NCBI GenBank assembly: GCA_963921195.1
Contig: OY992536.1
Location: forward strand, 175,282,995-175,346,994
DNA: 64,000 bases
Direction of reading: 5' to 3'
From: Pegoplata infirma
Taxonomy: Eukaryota > Arthropoda > Insecta > Diptera > Anthomyiidae
This document shows positions 35,002-45,896 of the stretch, piece after piece; within the stretch, counting starts at the first letter, position 1, and the number at the start of each line of letters is the position of its first letter. Below the pieces are notes generated by a model. It worked only from the letters and a program-made list of their open reading frames with translations. It was not told where the DNA came from and searched no databases. The translations under genes were made by a program, and so were the position numbers.

Positions 35002-36746
35002 ATATGGGGGTTATTGTGTCAACTGACACAACTTTTGAAACCGATGTCTTCCGATCGGGATGAAATTTGCACCAAGGTTAGTCCAATTACATAGTAGTTC
35101 AGACACAATTTTTCAAATTTTTCAACGAGATCGGTCAAGAACTCTCTGAGTTAGAGGGGGTCGAAATTTGACATTTTGGCCAAAGAGGTGTTGATTCTCA
35201 TCCATGTAACTTCTTACCTATTGTTTTTAGCAAAATGTGTCCCAAAGAGTTTAGATAGCTATTTCTTCAGTCTTTCGAAAAAAAAAAATATAAAAAAAAT
35301 AAAAAAAAAATTTTTGATTTTTTTTTTTCTTAAAAATCCAAAACTTTTGTGACTTTTTCCTCAAATTGGGCCCGACCTCCAATAGTTTTCTGCCCCCAAC
35401 ATTTTTCTTGAACATACCTTACCCCTATTTCCACTTCCTAAGGGGGCTCCCATACAAAATGGCATTTTTATAAAATTTGCTCCTACCGCTCTAACTGTCC
35501 ATAGGGTGCCCCTAGAAATGTAAAATGTATGACCGACCCCCAATATTTTTTCAACTCCAACATTTTCTTAAAATATACCTACCCTTTATTTTCAACTCTT
35601 AAGGGGGTCCCCATACATTTTTTTTTTATTAGTTTTGAAAAATGCATGTTTTTATAATGTATGGGAGCCCCTTAGGGAGTGGAGATAGGGTGTTATGATG
35701 TTCGGACAAAATGTTGGTAACTAAAAAATAATGGGGGTTGGTCGTAATTTTTGCCTCTCTAGAAGGCACTGTAGGGGCGGTAGGAGCTGGTTTAATAAAA
35801 CAAATTTAAAAAAAATAAAAGAAATGTATGGGGCCACCTTAAGGGTTAAGGATACATTGTAGGTATGTTTGCAAAAAATGTTGGAATTAATAAAATAATG
35901 GAGGTCGGTCATACATTTGGCCCCACTAGGGGCACTTTAGGGTAAGTTAGAATGGTAGGATCAAATTTTTTAAAAATGTTTTGTATGGGAGCCCCCTTAG
36001 GAAGTGGAAATAGGGGTAAGGTATGTTGAAGAAAAATGTTGGGGGCAGAAAATTATTGGAGGTCGGTCTCACGTTGCACCCCTCCAGGGGCGTTTCTAGG
36101 GGAGCTTTGGTGCCTTTTGAGGATTTTTACCTCTTTATGCCCAACTTTGACACCAATGAGGGGCCATATGGCCCCTCCCCACCGCCCCCATTTTTTGGCT
36201 CGTGCTTTCTTTTTCGAGGGTATCGCGGAACGAAATCGAAAACTGGTTAGCTATCCCACGCCTAAGAGTGCAAATTGAAGAACCGTTTTTTGTGTTCCAA
36301 AGTTAAAAAACATTTTTTTTCATAGATATCCTACTCGCATCCCACTAAGCGACCCCACAGGTCTTAAAGGAAATCACCTAAGCTTTCTTTTGAATCAAAA
36401 AAAAAAAAAAAAAAAGTTTTGGATTTTTAAGAAAAAAAATCAAAATTTTATTTTTTATTTTTTTTATATTTTTTTTTTTTGAAAGACTTAAGAAATAGTT
36501 ATCTAAACTCTTCGGTACACATTTTGCTAAAAACAATAGGTAAGAAGTTACATGGATGAGAATCAACACCTCTTTGGCCAAAATGTCAAATTTCGACCCC
36601 CTCTAACTCAGAGAGTTCTTGACCGATCTCGTTGAAAAATTGTGTCTAAACTACTATCCAATAGGACTAACCTTGGTGCAAATTTCATCCCGATCGGAAG
36701 ACATCGGTTTCAAAAGTTGTGTCAGTTGACACGAAAACCCCCATAT
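35002..36746. mobile_element. 1.7-kb fold-back with ~300-bp arms
   Basis: atatgggggttattgtgtca, cgatgtcttccgatcggga and a cggtcaagaactctctgag block at the left are repeated inverted at 36500-36746. The TIR is about 300 bases at high similarity. Flanks are ta-rich and the duplication is ambiguous. It contains the fragment at 35365-36264. Confidence 0.82.
35365..36264. mobile_element. Partial copy of the long-TIR family of 21510-24642
   Basis: It has cccccaacatttttcttgaa, cctaagggggctcccatac, ctaccgctctaactgtcc and gaccgacccccaatatttttt, with inverted counterparts on the right and the end CTATCCCACGCCTAA at 36251-36265. The left terminus is truncated and the coding core is absent. Open frames near 36023-36280 lie in the right arm and are not genes. 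Confidence 0.75.
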
Positions 36747-37666
36747 ATCTCTTAAGAAAACATGTCAATGAAAAAATTTTTCTTACAGAAAAAGTCTCAG
36801 ATTTTTAATAATTTTTCCTATAGAAAATATTTTGGATGAACCTTTCTTAATTTCAATATTCTGGCATTTACAAACCTTAAATTTGTTACCACTCTCTGGA
36901 CACTTTGGACTCTAAGGATTTCGAGGAAACTGTACCAAAGTTTTTTATAGTTGGCTCAAAAAACGATTTTATTTTCGACTTCTGGGTAAAATATCATCTT
37001 TAACATCTGCATTAAAGTTGCGTGTGCAAATTCCTAAAATAAGATTAATTGATTTAAATTGATTGTATTTCGGCAGTGGTATCAACTTACCGTCAACATT
37101 TGTAACATTTTTTACGAAATTTTACATGAATTTTATTTAAAAATTTAAAAAACGTCTGAACACAATAACATTTTTGTTTTAAATGATGACTATTTTAATT
37201 TTTTTTGACGTGAAACGTTTTGTATTTGAAATGAAATCCTAACGACCAATTATTAGTTAAGAATACCAACACAAATTTATAATTTAGTAAAATTTTTTAA
37301 AAATAAAAAATTATTGAAAATTTGGTTAAGTTAACCAACATTTTCAGTTGTGGATACTATTACCTAATGTTTTTGGAATTTATTAATTTAAACAAATGAT
37401 TATTGGTCGAGAGGGAAAATAAAGACTAAAAGAAACGGTTGTACTTACTAAATATTTTTCAAAAACTTTATTAGTTTTTAGTTTTAGTATATTAACCAAA
37501 TTATCAGTTGTTGATACATCCATTCGGTCACGATTGAAAATTAATTATTACTGCTGTTATTTATTTGGTATGGTGATAAAAAATTTACAATAACAACTAA
37601 AAATGTAATTTATCAAAATTCCGTTTTCATAATGGAATTCCAACTAAACACTTCTCTGTGTGTATA

Positions 37667-37950
37667 TCTTAAGTTCTGTCTATCTGATCTTCTCGAAATA
37701 AAAACCAAATTAAAGACAATTTGACTATTTTTCTTATATCTTAAGTTCTTCCTATCTGATCTTCTCGCAATAAAAACCAAATTAAAGACAATAAAATTTC
37801 CAACAAATATTACCTTCATCATTTTTCCATCAGTTCATAGCTTTACACGCAAATTTGACTATTTTTCTGATATCTTGAGTTCCGTTCAGCTAATCTTTTC
37901 GCAATAGAAACCAAATTAAAGACAATCAAATTTCCAACAAATCCTACATT
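37667..37950. repeat. Three tandem-like copies in the fold-back arm
   Basis: tatatcttaagttctgtcta, gatcttctcgaaataaaaacc and aaattaaagacaat occur at 37667, 37735 and, more diverged, 37869. Two corresponding copies lie inverted in the right arm at 41580-41800. Confidence 0.7.
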
Positions 37951-39653
37951 CATCATTTTTCCATCAGTTCAGAGCTTTCCGTTCAATAGGCAAACATATG
38001 AATAAAATAAGTTTTTGGATTAACAAATCATTTAAAAAAAAGTTCAAGAGTTAGAAATCTTTGCAATTAATTACGTTTTTTTATCTGCAAAGCCTCAACA
38101 TTTAGAAATATAATAAAGTTGATTTGATGAAAATCTATAGGTTTACTCCGAAGTTATCACAAATTATATGAATATACATACATACAAAAATTGGTAATTT
38201 TTTACGATTTCTGTTTTTTAAAATTTTTAAAAAATGAGCTTTGTTAATAAAAAAATAGTTTTTCCTTGCTTGCCTATTGCGCGTAAAGTTATGAACTGAT
38301 ATAAAAATAACACTGCGGAACACCAAAAAAAATAAACAAGAGTTACGACCATCATTTCTATATATTTCAGACATACTGATTCGAATGGCGTATTCCGTTT
38401 TTTGATGTATGGTACAGTTTTCTTGCAAAATGTCGTTAAAGATTTGCTGATTTTGAGCCAGTTTTTTAACAAAAAAATTTGCAAAGTAAATGATTTATAA
38501 GTTTTATGGCATGGAAAACAAATATATGACTTGTAGCAATATTTTGTATGCAAATTTGGTTTAAAGCTTTTCATCTTAAGCCCTTATATTCGCGAATTTC
38601 TTCATTTTTTAAGGTTTTCGCGAAATTAACAGCCAAATTGGTCTTTGATAAAAAACTTGCTTTTAGTGAATCAAAAAGGCATCCCTAACACTACGAATAG
38701 TGGACAAAAAACGGCTATATTATATAGACCATCATGATGAAAATCGCGAAAAACCGTTTTTTTGTGTATGGCAGCATCACTTTACGAGATGATTTTAGGC
38801 TCCATCTTTTAGTATATAATGTGGGAACCTTAAACAACAAACTGACCAAAAATTTGGCCAAAAAAGTTTTCATTTGCAACAGTTATCTAAACAAAAACTA
38901 TTATTTCAGTGTTTACCATACAATAATTATAGTTTTTGTTAAGATAACTTTTGTAAATGAAAACTTTTTTGGACAAATTTTGGGTCAGTTCATTGTTTAA
39001 GGTTCCCACATTATATACTAAAAGATGAAGTCTAATCATCTCAAAAAGTGATGCTGCCATGTACAAAAAAACGGGTTTTCACGATTTTCATCATGATGGT
39101 CCATATAACATAGATGCTTTTTGTCCTCTATTCGTAGTGTCATGGATGCCTTTATGATCCACAAAATGCAAGTTTTTTATCCGAGACCAATTTAGGGGTT
39201 AATTTCGCGAAAACTTAAAAAAATAAAGAAATCCGCGAATTAAAGGGCTTAAGATAAAAACCTTAAAACCTTATTTACATTAGAAATATTGTTATAAGTT
39301 ATATCTTTGTTTTTCATGCCATACAATTTAAAATTCATTAGCTTTGGATTTTTTTGTTAAAAAAGCACCTGAAAATCAGCCAGTTTGCAAGAAAACTGTA
39401 CCATACATTGAAAAACGGAGTACGCCATTCGATTCAGCATGTCAGAAATATACACAAAGAAAATAGATTCAGTTGTTGCAACTGAATTGTTTGCCAACTG
39501 AATTTTTGCGGTTGCACCAACTATCACAATATTCAGTTGCCTCTACTGACAGTTCAGTTGTCTCTACCGGTAAATATCTATTATAAGAACCGAATATTTT
39601 TATGTTAAAATTGATATTGGTTAGAATGATCGACTTTTAAAAAGCGTTATATA

Positions 39654-40068
39654 CACTCAAAATAATCACTCTGTTAAATTACAGAGATACTCTGCTGAGC
39701 CAGCAGAAAATACAATAGATTTCCAACCAGCAAGATTTTTTGTTATTTTACGAAGAAAACTCTGTAAAATGATTTCGATCAAAAAAAAACAGTAAATTTA
39801 CAGAATTATGTGTAAAATACTGATAAAACCAAGAAGAATTTTACCAAAAAACTCTGTAAATTAACAAAGTTTTAGTTAAATGCATTTATGAGTTCAAAAT
39901 TTTACAAAAAAAACTGTAAATTTACAAAGTTTTAGTTAAATCCATTTTATGAGTAAAACTTCTCTTTTTCAAAAAATCTGTATTTCGACAGATAACTTTG
40001 TCAAATATCTGTCGAATTGAGATTACAGTCATTTTACAGAGTATTTAACAGAGTAATTATTTTGAGTG
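39654..40068. mobile_element. 415-bp CACTCAAAA miniature element (CTCTGTTAAATTACAGAG type)
   Basis: It begins CACTCAAAATAATCACTCTG and ends AGAGTAATTATTTTGAGTG. TA lies at 39652-39653 and 40069-40070. The uninterrupted sequence gcgttatatagttgtacc exists at 34733-34750. The interior has repeated ctgtaaattaacaaagttttag units. Confidence 0.9.
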
Positions 40069-40377
40069 TAGTTGTACCAATCAATATTTTTTTAAACTGT
40101 TTGTTTTGAAATAAAGTTTTTAATATTTTTTTCAAGCAATTTTACTAATATATTTGATAGTAAAAATTTTATAATTTAAAAAGTGAAATAAATACATAAA
40201 ATATAAATAATAAATAAAAACTGATAATTCTGTCAACTTACCGTCTAAATTTGTAACATTTTTACGGAATTTTACAATAGTTTTATTTTAAAATTTAAAA
40301 AGCTTCTGAACACAATAACATTTTTCTTTAAACTAAATACTATTTTATTTTTTTGACGTTTTAGTTTTATAATCGTA

Positions 40378-41055
40378 CACTCAAAATAATCACTCTGTTA
40401 AATTACAGAGATACTCTGCTGAGCCAGCAGAAAATACCATAGATTTCCAACCAGCAAGATTTTTTGTTATTTTACGAAGAAAACTCTGTAAAATGATTTC
40501 GATAAAAAAACTGTAAATTTATAGAATTATCTGTAAAATATTGATAAAAGCGACCAGAATTTGACTATTTTATTTACTATTTGATTTCTGATTAATTTAT
40601 CTTTCCTTAATGTGCAAATAGTGTTGACAATTGGAAACTGCCATCGAGTAAATTTGCCCGCTTTAATGCTTCCAAAATCTAAATTTACTTTTTTTTATTT
40701 TTGTGAAAGTTTTTTTACGAGTGCCTTCATTTTACGACATCCTTGTAAAATTTACCGTTTTATTATTACAGAGCAATATGTAAAATTACAGTTGAAATTT
40801 TGTATTTTGGTTACGAGAAAAAAACACAAGTTTTTTATAAAATCTGTATTTTAACAAAAAACTCTGTTTATTATCTGTAAAATAGAAATACAAAGTAAAA
40901 AGTTAAATTACAGATAAAATTTTGTTTTTCGGTTACAAGAAAATACAAAGTATATTCTTAAAATCTGTATTTCGACAGATAACTTTGTCAAATATCTGTC
41001 GAATTGAGATTACAGTCATTTTACAGAGTTTTTAACAGAGTAATTATTTTGAGTG
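40378..41055. mobile_element. 678-bp CACTCAAAA miniature element (same type)
   Basis: The first ~170 bases are almost the same as 39654 and the last ~90 match its end. The middle is longer and resembles 43300-43700. TA lies at 40376-40377 and 41056-41057. It inserted in the same host element 310 bases from its sibling. Confidence 0.88.
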
Positions 41056-42109
41056 TAATGAAATCCTAACGACCAATTATTAGTTAAGAATACCAATACA
41101 AATTAATAATTTAGTAAAAATTTTCAAAAATAAAAAAATATTGAAAATTTGGTTAAGTTAACCAACATTTTCAGTTGTGGATACTATTTCCTAATGTTTT
41201 TTGAATTTATTAATTTAACAAAATGATTATTGGTCGAGAGGGAAAATAAAGACTAAAAGAAGCGGTTGTACTTACTAAATATTTTTCAAAAACTTTATTA
41301 GTTTTTAGTTTGGGTATATTAACCAAATTATTAGTTGTTGATACACCCATTCGGTCACGATTGATAATTAATTATTACTGCTGTTATTTATTTGGTATGG
41401 TGATAAAAAATTTACAATAACAACTAAAAATTTATAAGATTTATCAAAATTCCGTTTTCATAATGAAATTCCAACTAAACATTTCTCTGTGTGTATAGAA
41501 ATGATGGTCATACCTCTTGTTTTCTAAAATAGTAGTTACTTTGGTCACGCAGTGTAATGAATGAAGGATTTGTTGGAAATTTGATTGTCTTTTATTTGGT
41601 TCTTATTGCGAAAAGATCAGATGAACGGAACTCAAGATATAGGAAAAATAGTCAAAATAACTCCAAATAACGGTTAAAAAAAATTATTTGCGTGTAAAGC
41701 TATGAACTAATGGAAAAATGATGAATGTAGGATTTGTTGGAAATGTTATTGTCTTTAATTTGGATTTTATTGCGAGAATATCAGATTAACAGAATTTAAA
41801 ATATAAGAAAAAATAGTCAAAATACCTCCAAAGGACGCTAAAAAATTCATTAAACAAGAAATTAAAGATACGCATTTTCAGATATTTGCAAATTAAGGAC
41901 TTCCTTTTTGCAAAGCATCCTATAATTTTTAAAAATTTTGTTTTAAGTACAGGACATAACCAAAAAAAAATCAACAAAAATCGGAAGAATATTTATACCA
42001 ATTTTTAAGACAATTAAAATAGGTAAGGCCAAAAAAGTGTTTTTTTTTTGTAGTCAAAAATTTTGGAATTCTTCATTACCTTATATAAATCTACCTTGCG
42101 TAAAAGTCT

Positions 42110-42461
42110 GAAGCTATAACATTTCAAAAAAAAATCTCTCTAAAATGTTAGGTAATTCTCAATCTAACTGCCCACTCTAATGAAGCATACATTAACCTAC
42201 ATTTACACGGTTCTTTCACTTTTGGTGAAAAACAAATTATTAAATATATTTTATGTTTGCATTGTGTCAAGTTTGGTTAAACTTGCACAAATAAAAAAAT
42301 TGATGTTATACCAATAAAAAATGGCTATAATTCCCAGAAATTAAGGGGATATTAACACTTTTAATAATTCAAACATGAACTTCGCTTTTCTTCTTTAGTT
42401 ATATAGAGGCATACTAAAAACATGCGCCTCTAATGCGATGTGAGAGATGCATACGCAAAGC
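42110..42461. other. AT-rich stretch, no gene recognised
   Basis: No family recognised. Confidence 0.45.
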
Positions 42462-42694
42462 AGGGCCCGAATTACCGCATTCGTGAACGAATGAAATTTC
42501 GATACGTACAAGACTTTGGTACCTATTTAAAAATAAACGAAAAATAATTTCACTACACTTTACTTCTATTTGCTTTATGAGTACAAAGTACTTCATCCCT
42601 GATTAGGTAGAATTGTCGTCAACATTTTATCTTGGAAAATAAAAAACAGATTTCGATAGCAAAATTTCGATATCGAATGCCGTAATTCGGCCCC
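42462..42694. mobile_element. ~233-bp hairpin MITE, GGGCCCGAATTACCGCATTC ends
   Basis: agggcccgaattaccgcattcg-type sequence at the left is mirrored by gaatgccgtaattcggcccc at the right. tttcgata also pairs. The target duplication is not resolved. Confidence 0.65.
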
Positions 42695-42781
42695 AGGTTT
42701 GTAAGGTTGGAATCAAGAACTTTCCTTTACAAACCTGCTTCAGGGTAAGCAAAATCTTGTACTTGGTTACAACCTTACCTA

Positions 42782-43821
42782 CACTCAAAATATTCACTCT
42801 GTTAAAATACAGAGATACTATGCTGCGCCAGCAGAAAATACTATAGATTTCCAACCAGCAAGATTTTTTGTTATTTTACGAAGAAAACTCTGTAAAATGA
42901 TTTCGATGAAAAAAAAAACTGTAAATTCACAGAATTATCTGCAAAATGTTGATGAAAGCGACCAGAATTTAACCAAGAAGCATGGATAGTAATAACTTGA
43001 CAAAAAAATAAAGGCAAATGCCATCATTTAAATGCGCCCGCTTAGATGTTTTGCACGCGAATGTTTAACTTTGTAGAAATTATTTATAAACTGGCTAGAT
43101 GTTCTCTCGGTTTTTGTTTTCAAAAACTTCTCATTTTCAGTTCCACATTTGAGCGGGTTTATTCCAATAATCACTTTTATAAAATTAATGGAAAATCGTT
43201 TAAGAAAGACTTTCTTATATATCTTTTTAATGCGCTTGATATGACTTTTACACAACCGTCACTATATTTGATTCCTGATCAATTTCCTGATCAATTTCTC
43301 GTTCCTTAATGTGCAAGTTGTGTTGACAATTGGGAAATGCCATCGTGTAAATTTGCCCGCTTTAATGCTTCCAAATTGTAAATTTACTTTTTTTTTTATT
43401 TTTGTAAAAATTACGAGTTCCTCGAATTTTCCACGATATCCTCGTAAAATTAAGCATCTTTTATTGTAATTTAAGACGCTTTTTAAAGAGGGGTTGAAAT
43501 ATGTTCTTGAAAGTTTTTTGAAGAAATTTAAATTTGAAAAGTGTATTACAGAGCAATAGTAAAATTACAGATGAAATTTGGTATTTTGGTTCCGAGAAAA
43601 AACAATTTTTTTTTCTAAAATCTGTTTTTTAACACAAAAAAAAACTCTTATTTATTATCTGTAAAAAGTAAAAGTACATATAAAATTTTCTTTTTCGGTC
43701 ACAAGAAAATAAAAAGTATTTTCTTAAAATCTGCTTTTTGGCAGTTAACTTTGTCAAATATCTGTCGAATTGAGATTACAGTCATTTTACAGAGTATTTA
43801 ACAGAGTAATTATTTTGAGTG
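42782..43821. mobile_element. 1040-bp CACTCAAAA miniature element (same type, longest)
   Basis: It begins CACTCAAAATATTCACTCTG and ends AGAGTAATTATTTTGAGTG. TA lies at 42780-42781 and 43822-43823. It shares the cagcagaaaata and ttgttattttacgaagaaaac blocks with 39654 and 40378. It has extra interior but no protein. The overlapping plus and minus open frames near 43028-43309 lack protein character. Confidence 0.88.
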
Positions 43822-43823
43822 TA

Positions 43824-44612
43824 CATAACTCATCATTTTCGACAAAGTGTGCCATGTTGAGTTTAAAGTTTTTACTTGTTTATAATTTAAATTAATACTA
43901 CACATGTGATAACCCTTTATATGACATAAAAATACTTTTCGCTATTTTATTCATTCATTTATATGCCAATATGGTGCAATATAACTTTGATTGTTACTGT
44001 ATGATGGCAGCTCTTAAATTACACTTGATTCAATTTTTTTCATTACCATTTCATCCTACATTTTTTTTTAGTCGGGAATTTTGGTTGTTTTTTTTTTTGT
44101 CAGTTCCCGTACTGTTTTCTCATTCTACTACAATCGTTTGTTATTGGTGGTATTAAAATTGCACAACACGTGCATTTTACCTTTTTTACAATATAATTTT
44201 TTTTTATAGAATAAATGAATATGTTCAAATTGTCGATTCACTTTTATATGTATTTATATTATATTTTCTATGGAACTGTGTACTGAACACTTTGGTTGGT
44301 TGTTAAAAAAAAAAAAAATCCACTTAACGACTGCGAGCAGTTAGTGAGTGTTACATGTATATAATTTATGGTTACTAACGGAAATGTTTACTCTACCACA
44401 GGATTTTTTATAACAATTTTTTTTTGCTCTTTATTTTTTTTTTTTTTGCCTATTTTTTAACAAGTTTTTTTTTGAGAGGGACTATTTAGATGTACGTGGA
44501 AACATATGAAAAATTCACGTATTTTTTTAAGAAGGCTTTATACACTCTGATGAAATTGTAAAAGAAATTCGATGCTAGATTTCTTATATGAGTTGTAGTT
44601 GTCTTCGATAGA
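43824..44612. other. AT-rich stretch, no gene recognised
   Basis: T-tracts and no paired ends. No conserved protein was recognised in the open frame at 43971-44156. Confidence 0.45.
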
Positions 44613-44613
44613 G

Positions 44614-44868
44614 TTCAATTGATATTTTATAATTGGTTTACAATTACAATTTTTTAAAATTATTCCATAAATTTTCTTAAACTTTAGTTAAATTTACCTA
44701 AAAATATGTAATTTTCCTAACTATGAGAAAACACCTTTTCTTCAATTGATATTTTATAATTGGTTTACAATTTTTTTAAATTATTCCATAAATTTTCTTA
44801 AAATTAAGTTAAATTTACCTAAAAAAATGTAATTTTCCTAACTAAGAGAAAACAACTTTAGTTTAAAT
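44614..44868. repeat. 127-bp tandem duplication
   Basis: ttcaattgatattttataat, ttattccataaattttctta and taattttcctaacta-gagaaaac appear at 44614 and again at 44741. High similarity suggests a recent duplication. Confidence 0.85.
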
Positions 44869-44916
44869 ACTTATAAATAGTTCATTGTTTTCTTAAAATG
44901 GAGTTCTTAAATATTA

Positions 44917-45045
44917 CCACTCAAAATATTATGTATGTGAATTCAAAAAAAAAAAAAATACGTTTCAAACAAATGAAACTTTATTTATAAAAGGGACCAC
45001 TTACATTTCATTTAAAACAAAAGCATTTTTTAGTTATTATCCATA
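44917..45045. mobile_element. Fragment of a CACTCAAAA element
   Basis: ccactcaaaatattatgtat, tacgtttcaaacaaatgaaac and acttacatttcatttaaaac match, inverted, the right part of 25654-26304 and the element at 8108. Truncated where the next element begins. Confidence 0.6.
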
Positions 45046-45119
45046 CACTCAAAATAATTCTACAGTAATAGTTTTAGTAAGTGATTTAGTACCCAAATCT
45101 TATAATAAGTTACTAATTA
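45046..45119. mobile_element. Left part of a split CACTCAAAA miniature element
   Basis: cactcaaaataattctacag and gttttagtaagtgatttag match the intact element at 55030-55259. The copy is interrupted near 45119, and the next part of the same sequence resumes near 50036 (tttagtatcttcaaaatact). Confidence 0.75.
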
Positions 45120-45787
45120 CCAGTACACTGAAATAATTATTGTTCATAATATCTATGAACAAAGTTCATTAAACCAAATTCATAGAATCTATGAGACTGT
45201 TTCCGTAGAAATTAAAAAGAAATAAAAACACAAATGTTTTAATTTTAAAAATAGGAAAAATCCTAAGATTTTTATTAATATAAAATATTACCTTAAGGAA
45301 GGATAAAAAAGATGTTAAGCTGTCGATGATATTACAACGAGTAATATTAATTAGTTATAAAACTAAAAAGGACCGGGCGATAATGTTTATAATACCGTTA
45401 TCGGTTTACTAGTAAGAATCTATGTAAATACTCCATACAATGTTGTATTTAAAGGGGAGCAAAATAGATTCTAACTAGTATTAACCCAAAGAGGGCCGTT
45501 GGTACCAAAGTGGTATCAAATATGAAAATATGACTTTGTACCTAAACAGAGACAATTCATTGGCTGAATGAATATTCATTAGTATTGTAAAATATTTCAT
45601 AGAATTTTATTCATAGATTTTGTTAAATTCATAGGAAAAATTCATACAAAAGAATATCAAAAATAAGCCTTTTAATATTTTTAATAATTAAAATAATTAA
45701 AATAATGTTACTATAATTAAAAAAATTTAATAAATATATTAAAAAAAAAAAATAAGAAAAACATAAAAAATGTTAAAAAAAAAATAC

Positions 45788-45872
45788 TGCTGCCCTGGTA
45801 GTATTCGAACCTAAGACCTACCGGCTGTGAAAATTATTGTCGGCGCCTTAGCTATGAGCGCCATCAAAGGAG
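45788..45872 (-). other. tRNA-like module
   Basis: On the minus strand GATGGCGCTCATAGCTAAGG (A-box region) is followed after about 35 bases by GGTTCGAATACT (B-box). Overall span is about 80 nt. The anticodon arm is not clean. A T-rich tail follows on that strand. This is the best-preserved A and B box pair in the window, but I would not call it a functional tRNA. Confidence 0.6.
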
Positions 45873-45896
45873 GAAAATCTCGGCAACTATCACTTA

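Larger units (their letters stand above)
34541..37662. mobile_element. CACACAGAAAATAG-family TIR element, copy 1 (interrupted)
   Basis: It starts CACACAGAAAATAGATTCAG, ends TTTCTCTGTGTG-like and sits at a TA (34539-34540, 37663-37664). The matching site in the other arm of the host fold-back (cttaaaatataagaaaaaatag) is empty. Its left ~370 bases and right ~580 bases match copy 2. The middle is occupied by the fold-back at 35002-36746 and minisatellite remnants. Confidence 0.82.
39453..41493. mobile_element. CACACAGAAAATAG-family TIR element, copy 2 (carries two MITEs)
   Basis: It starts cacaaagaaaatagattcag and ends catttctctgtgtg, with TA at 39451-39452 and 41494-41495. The empty site is seen inverted in the left arm near 38355 (catttctatatatttcagac). 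Without the insertions at 39654 and 40378 it is about 950 bases. It matches copy 1 at both ends. Confidence 0.85.
33509..42098. mobile_element. Giant fold-back element (8.6 kb with nested insertions)
   Basis: The ends are CAAGGTAGATTTATACAAGG and its near-inverse, with an 8-bp duplication CATAAAAG (33501-33508) / CGTAAAAG (42099-42106), one mismatch. The two halves are inverted about a centre near 38915. Matching blocks include gtccttaatttgcaaatatct (34203 vs 41890), attaaagacaat/attgtcttt runs (37700-37930 vs 41585-41760), tccgcgaatt..gggcttaag (39230 vs 38580) and gatgctgccatgtac (39050 vs 38750). About 500 bases near 33560-34110 have no partner. Two large insertions (34541-37662 and 39453-41493) inflate its size. 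No transposase was found. The 8-bp duplication suggests the hAT or P superfamily. Confidence 0.75.

Noticed and set aside
38734..39000. 88-codon open frame at the centre of the giant fold-back
   Set aside because: It spans the symmetry centre, so its two halves are inverted copies of each other. No protein would be built this way.
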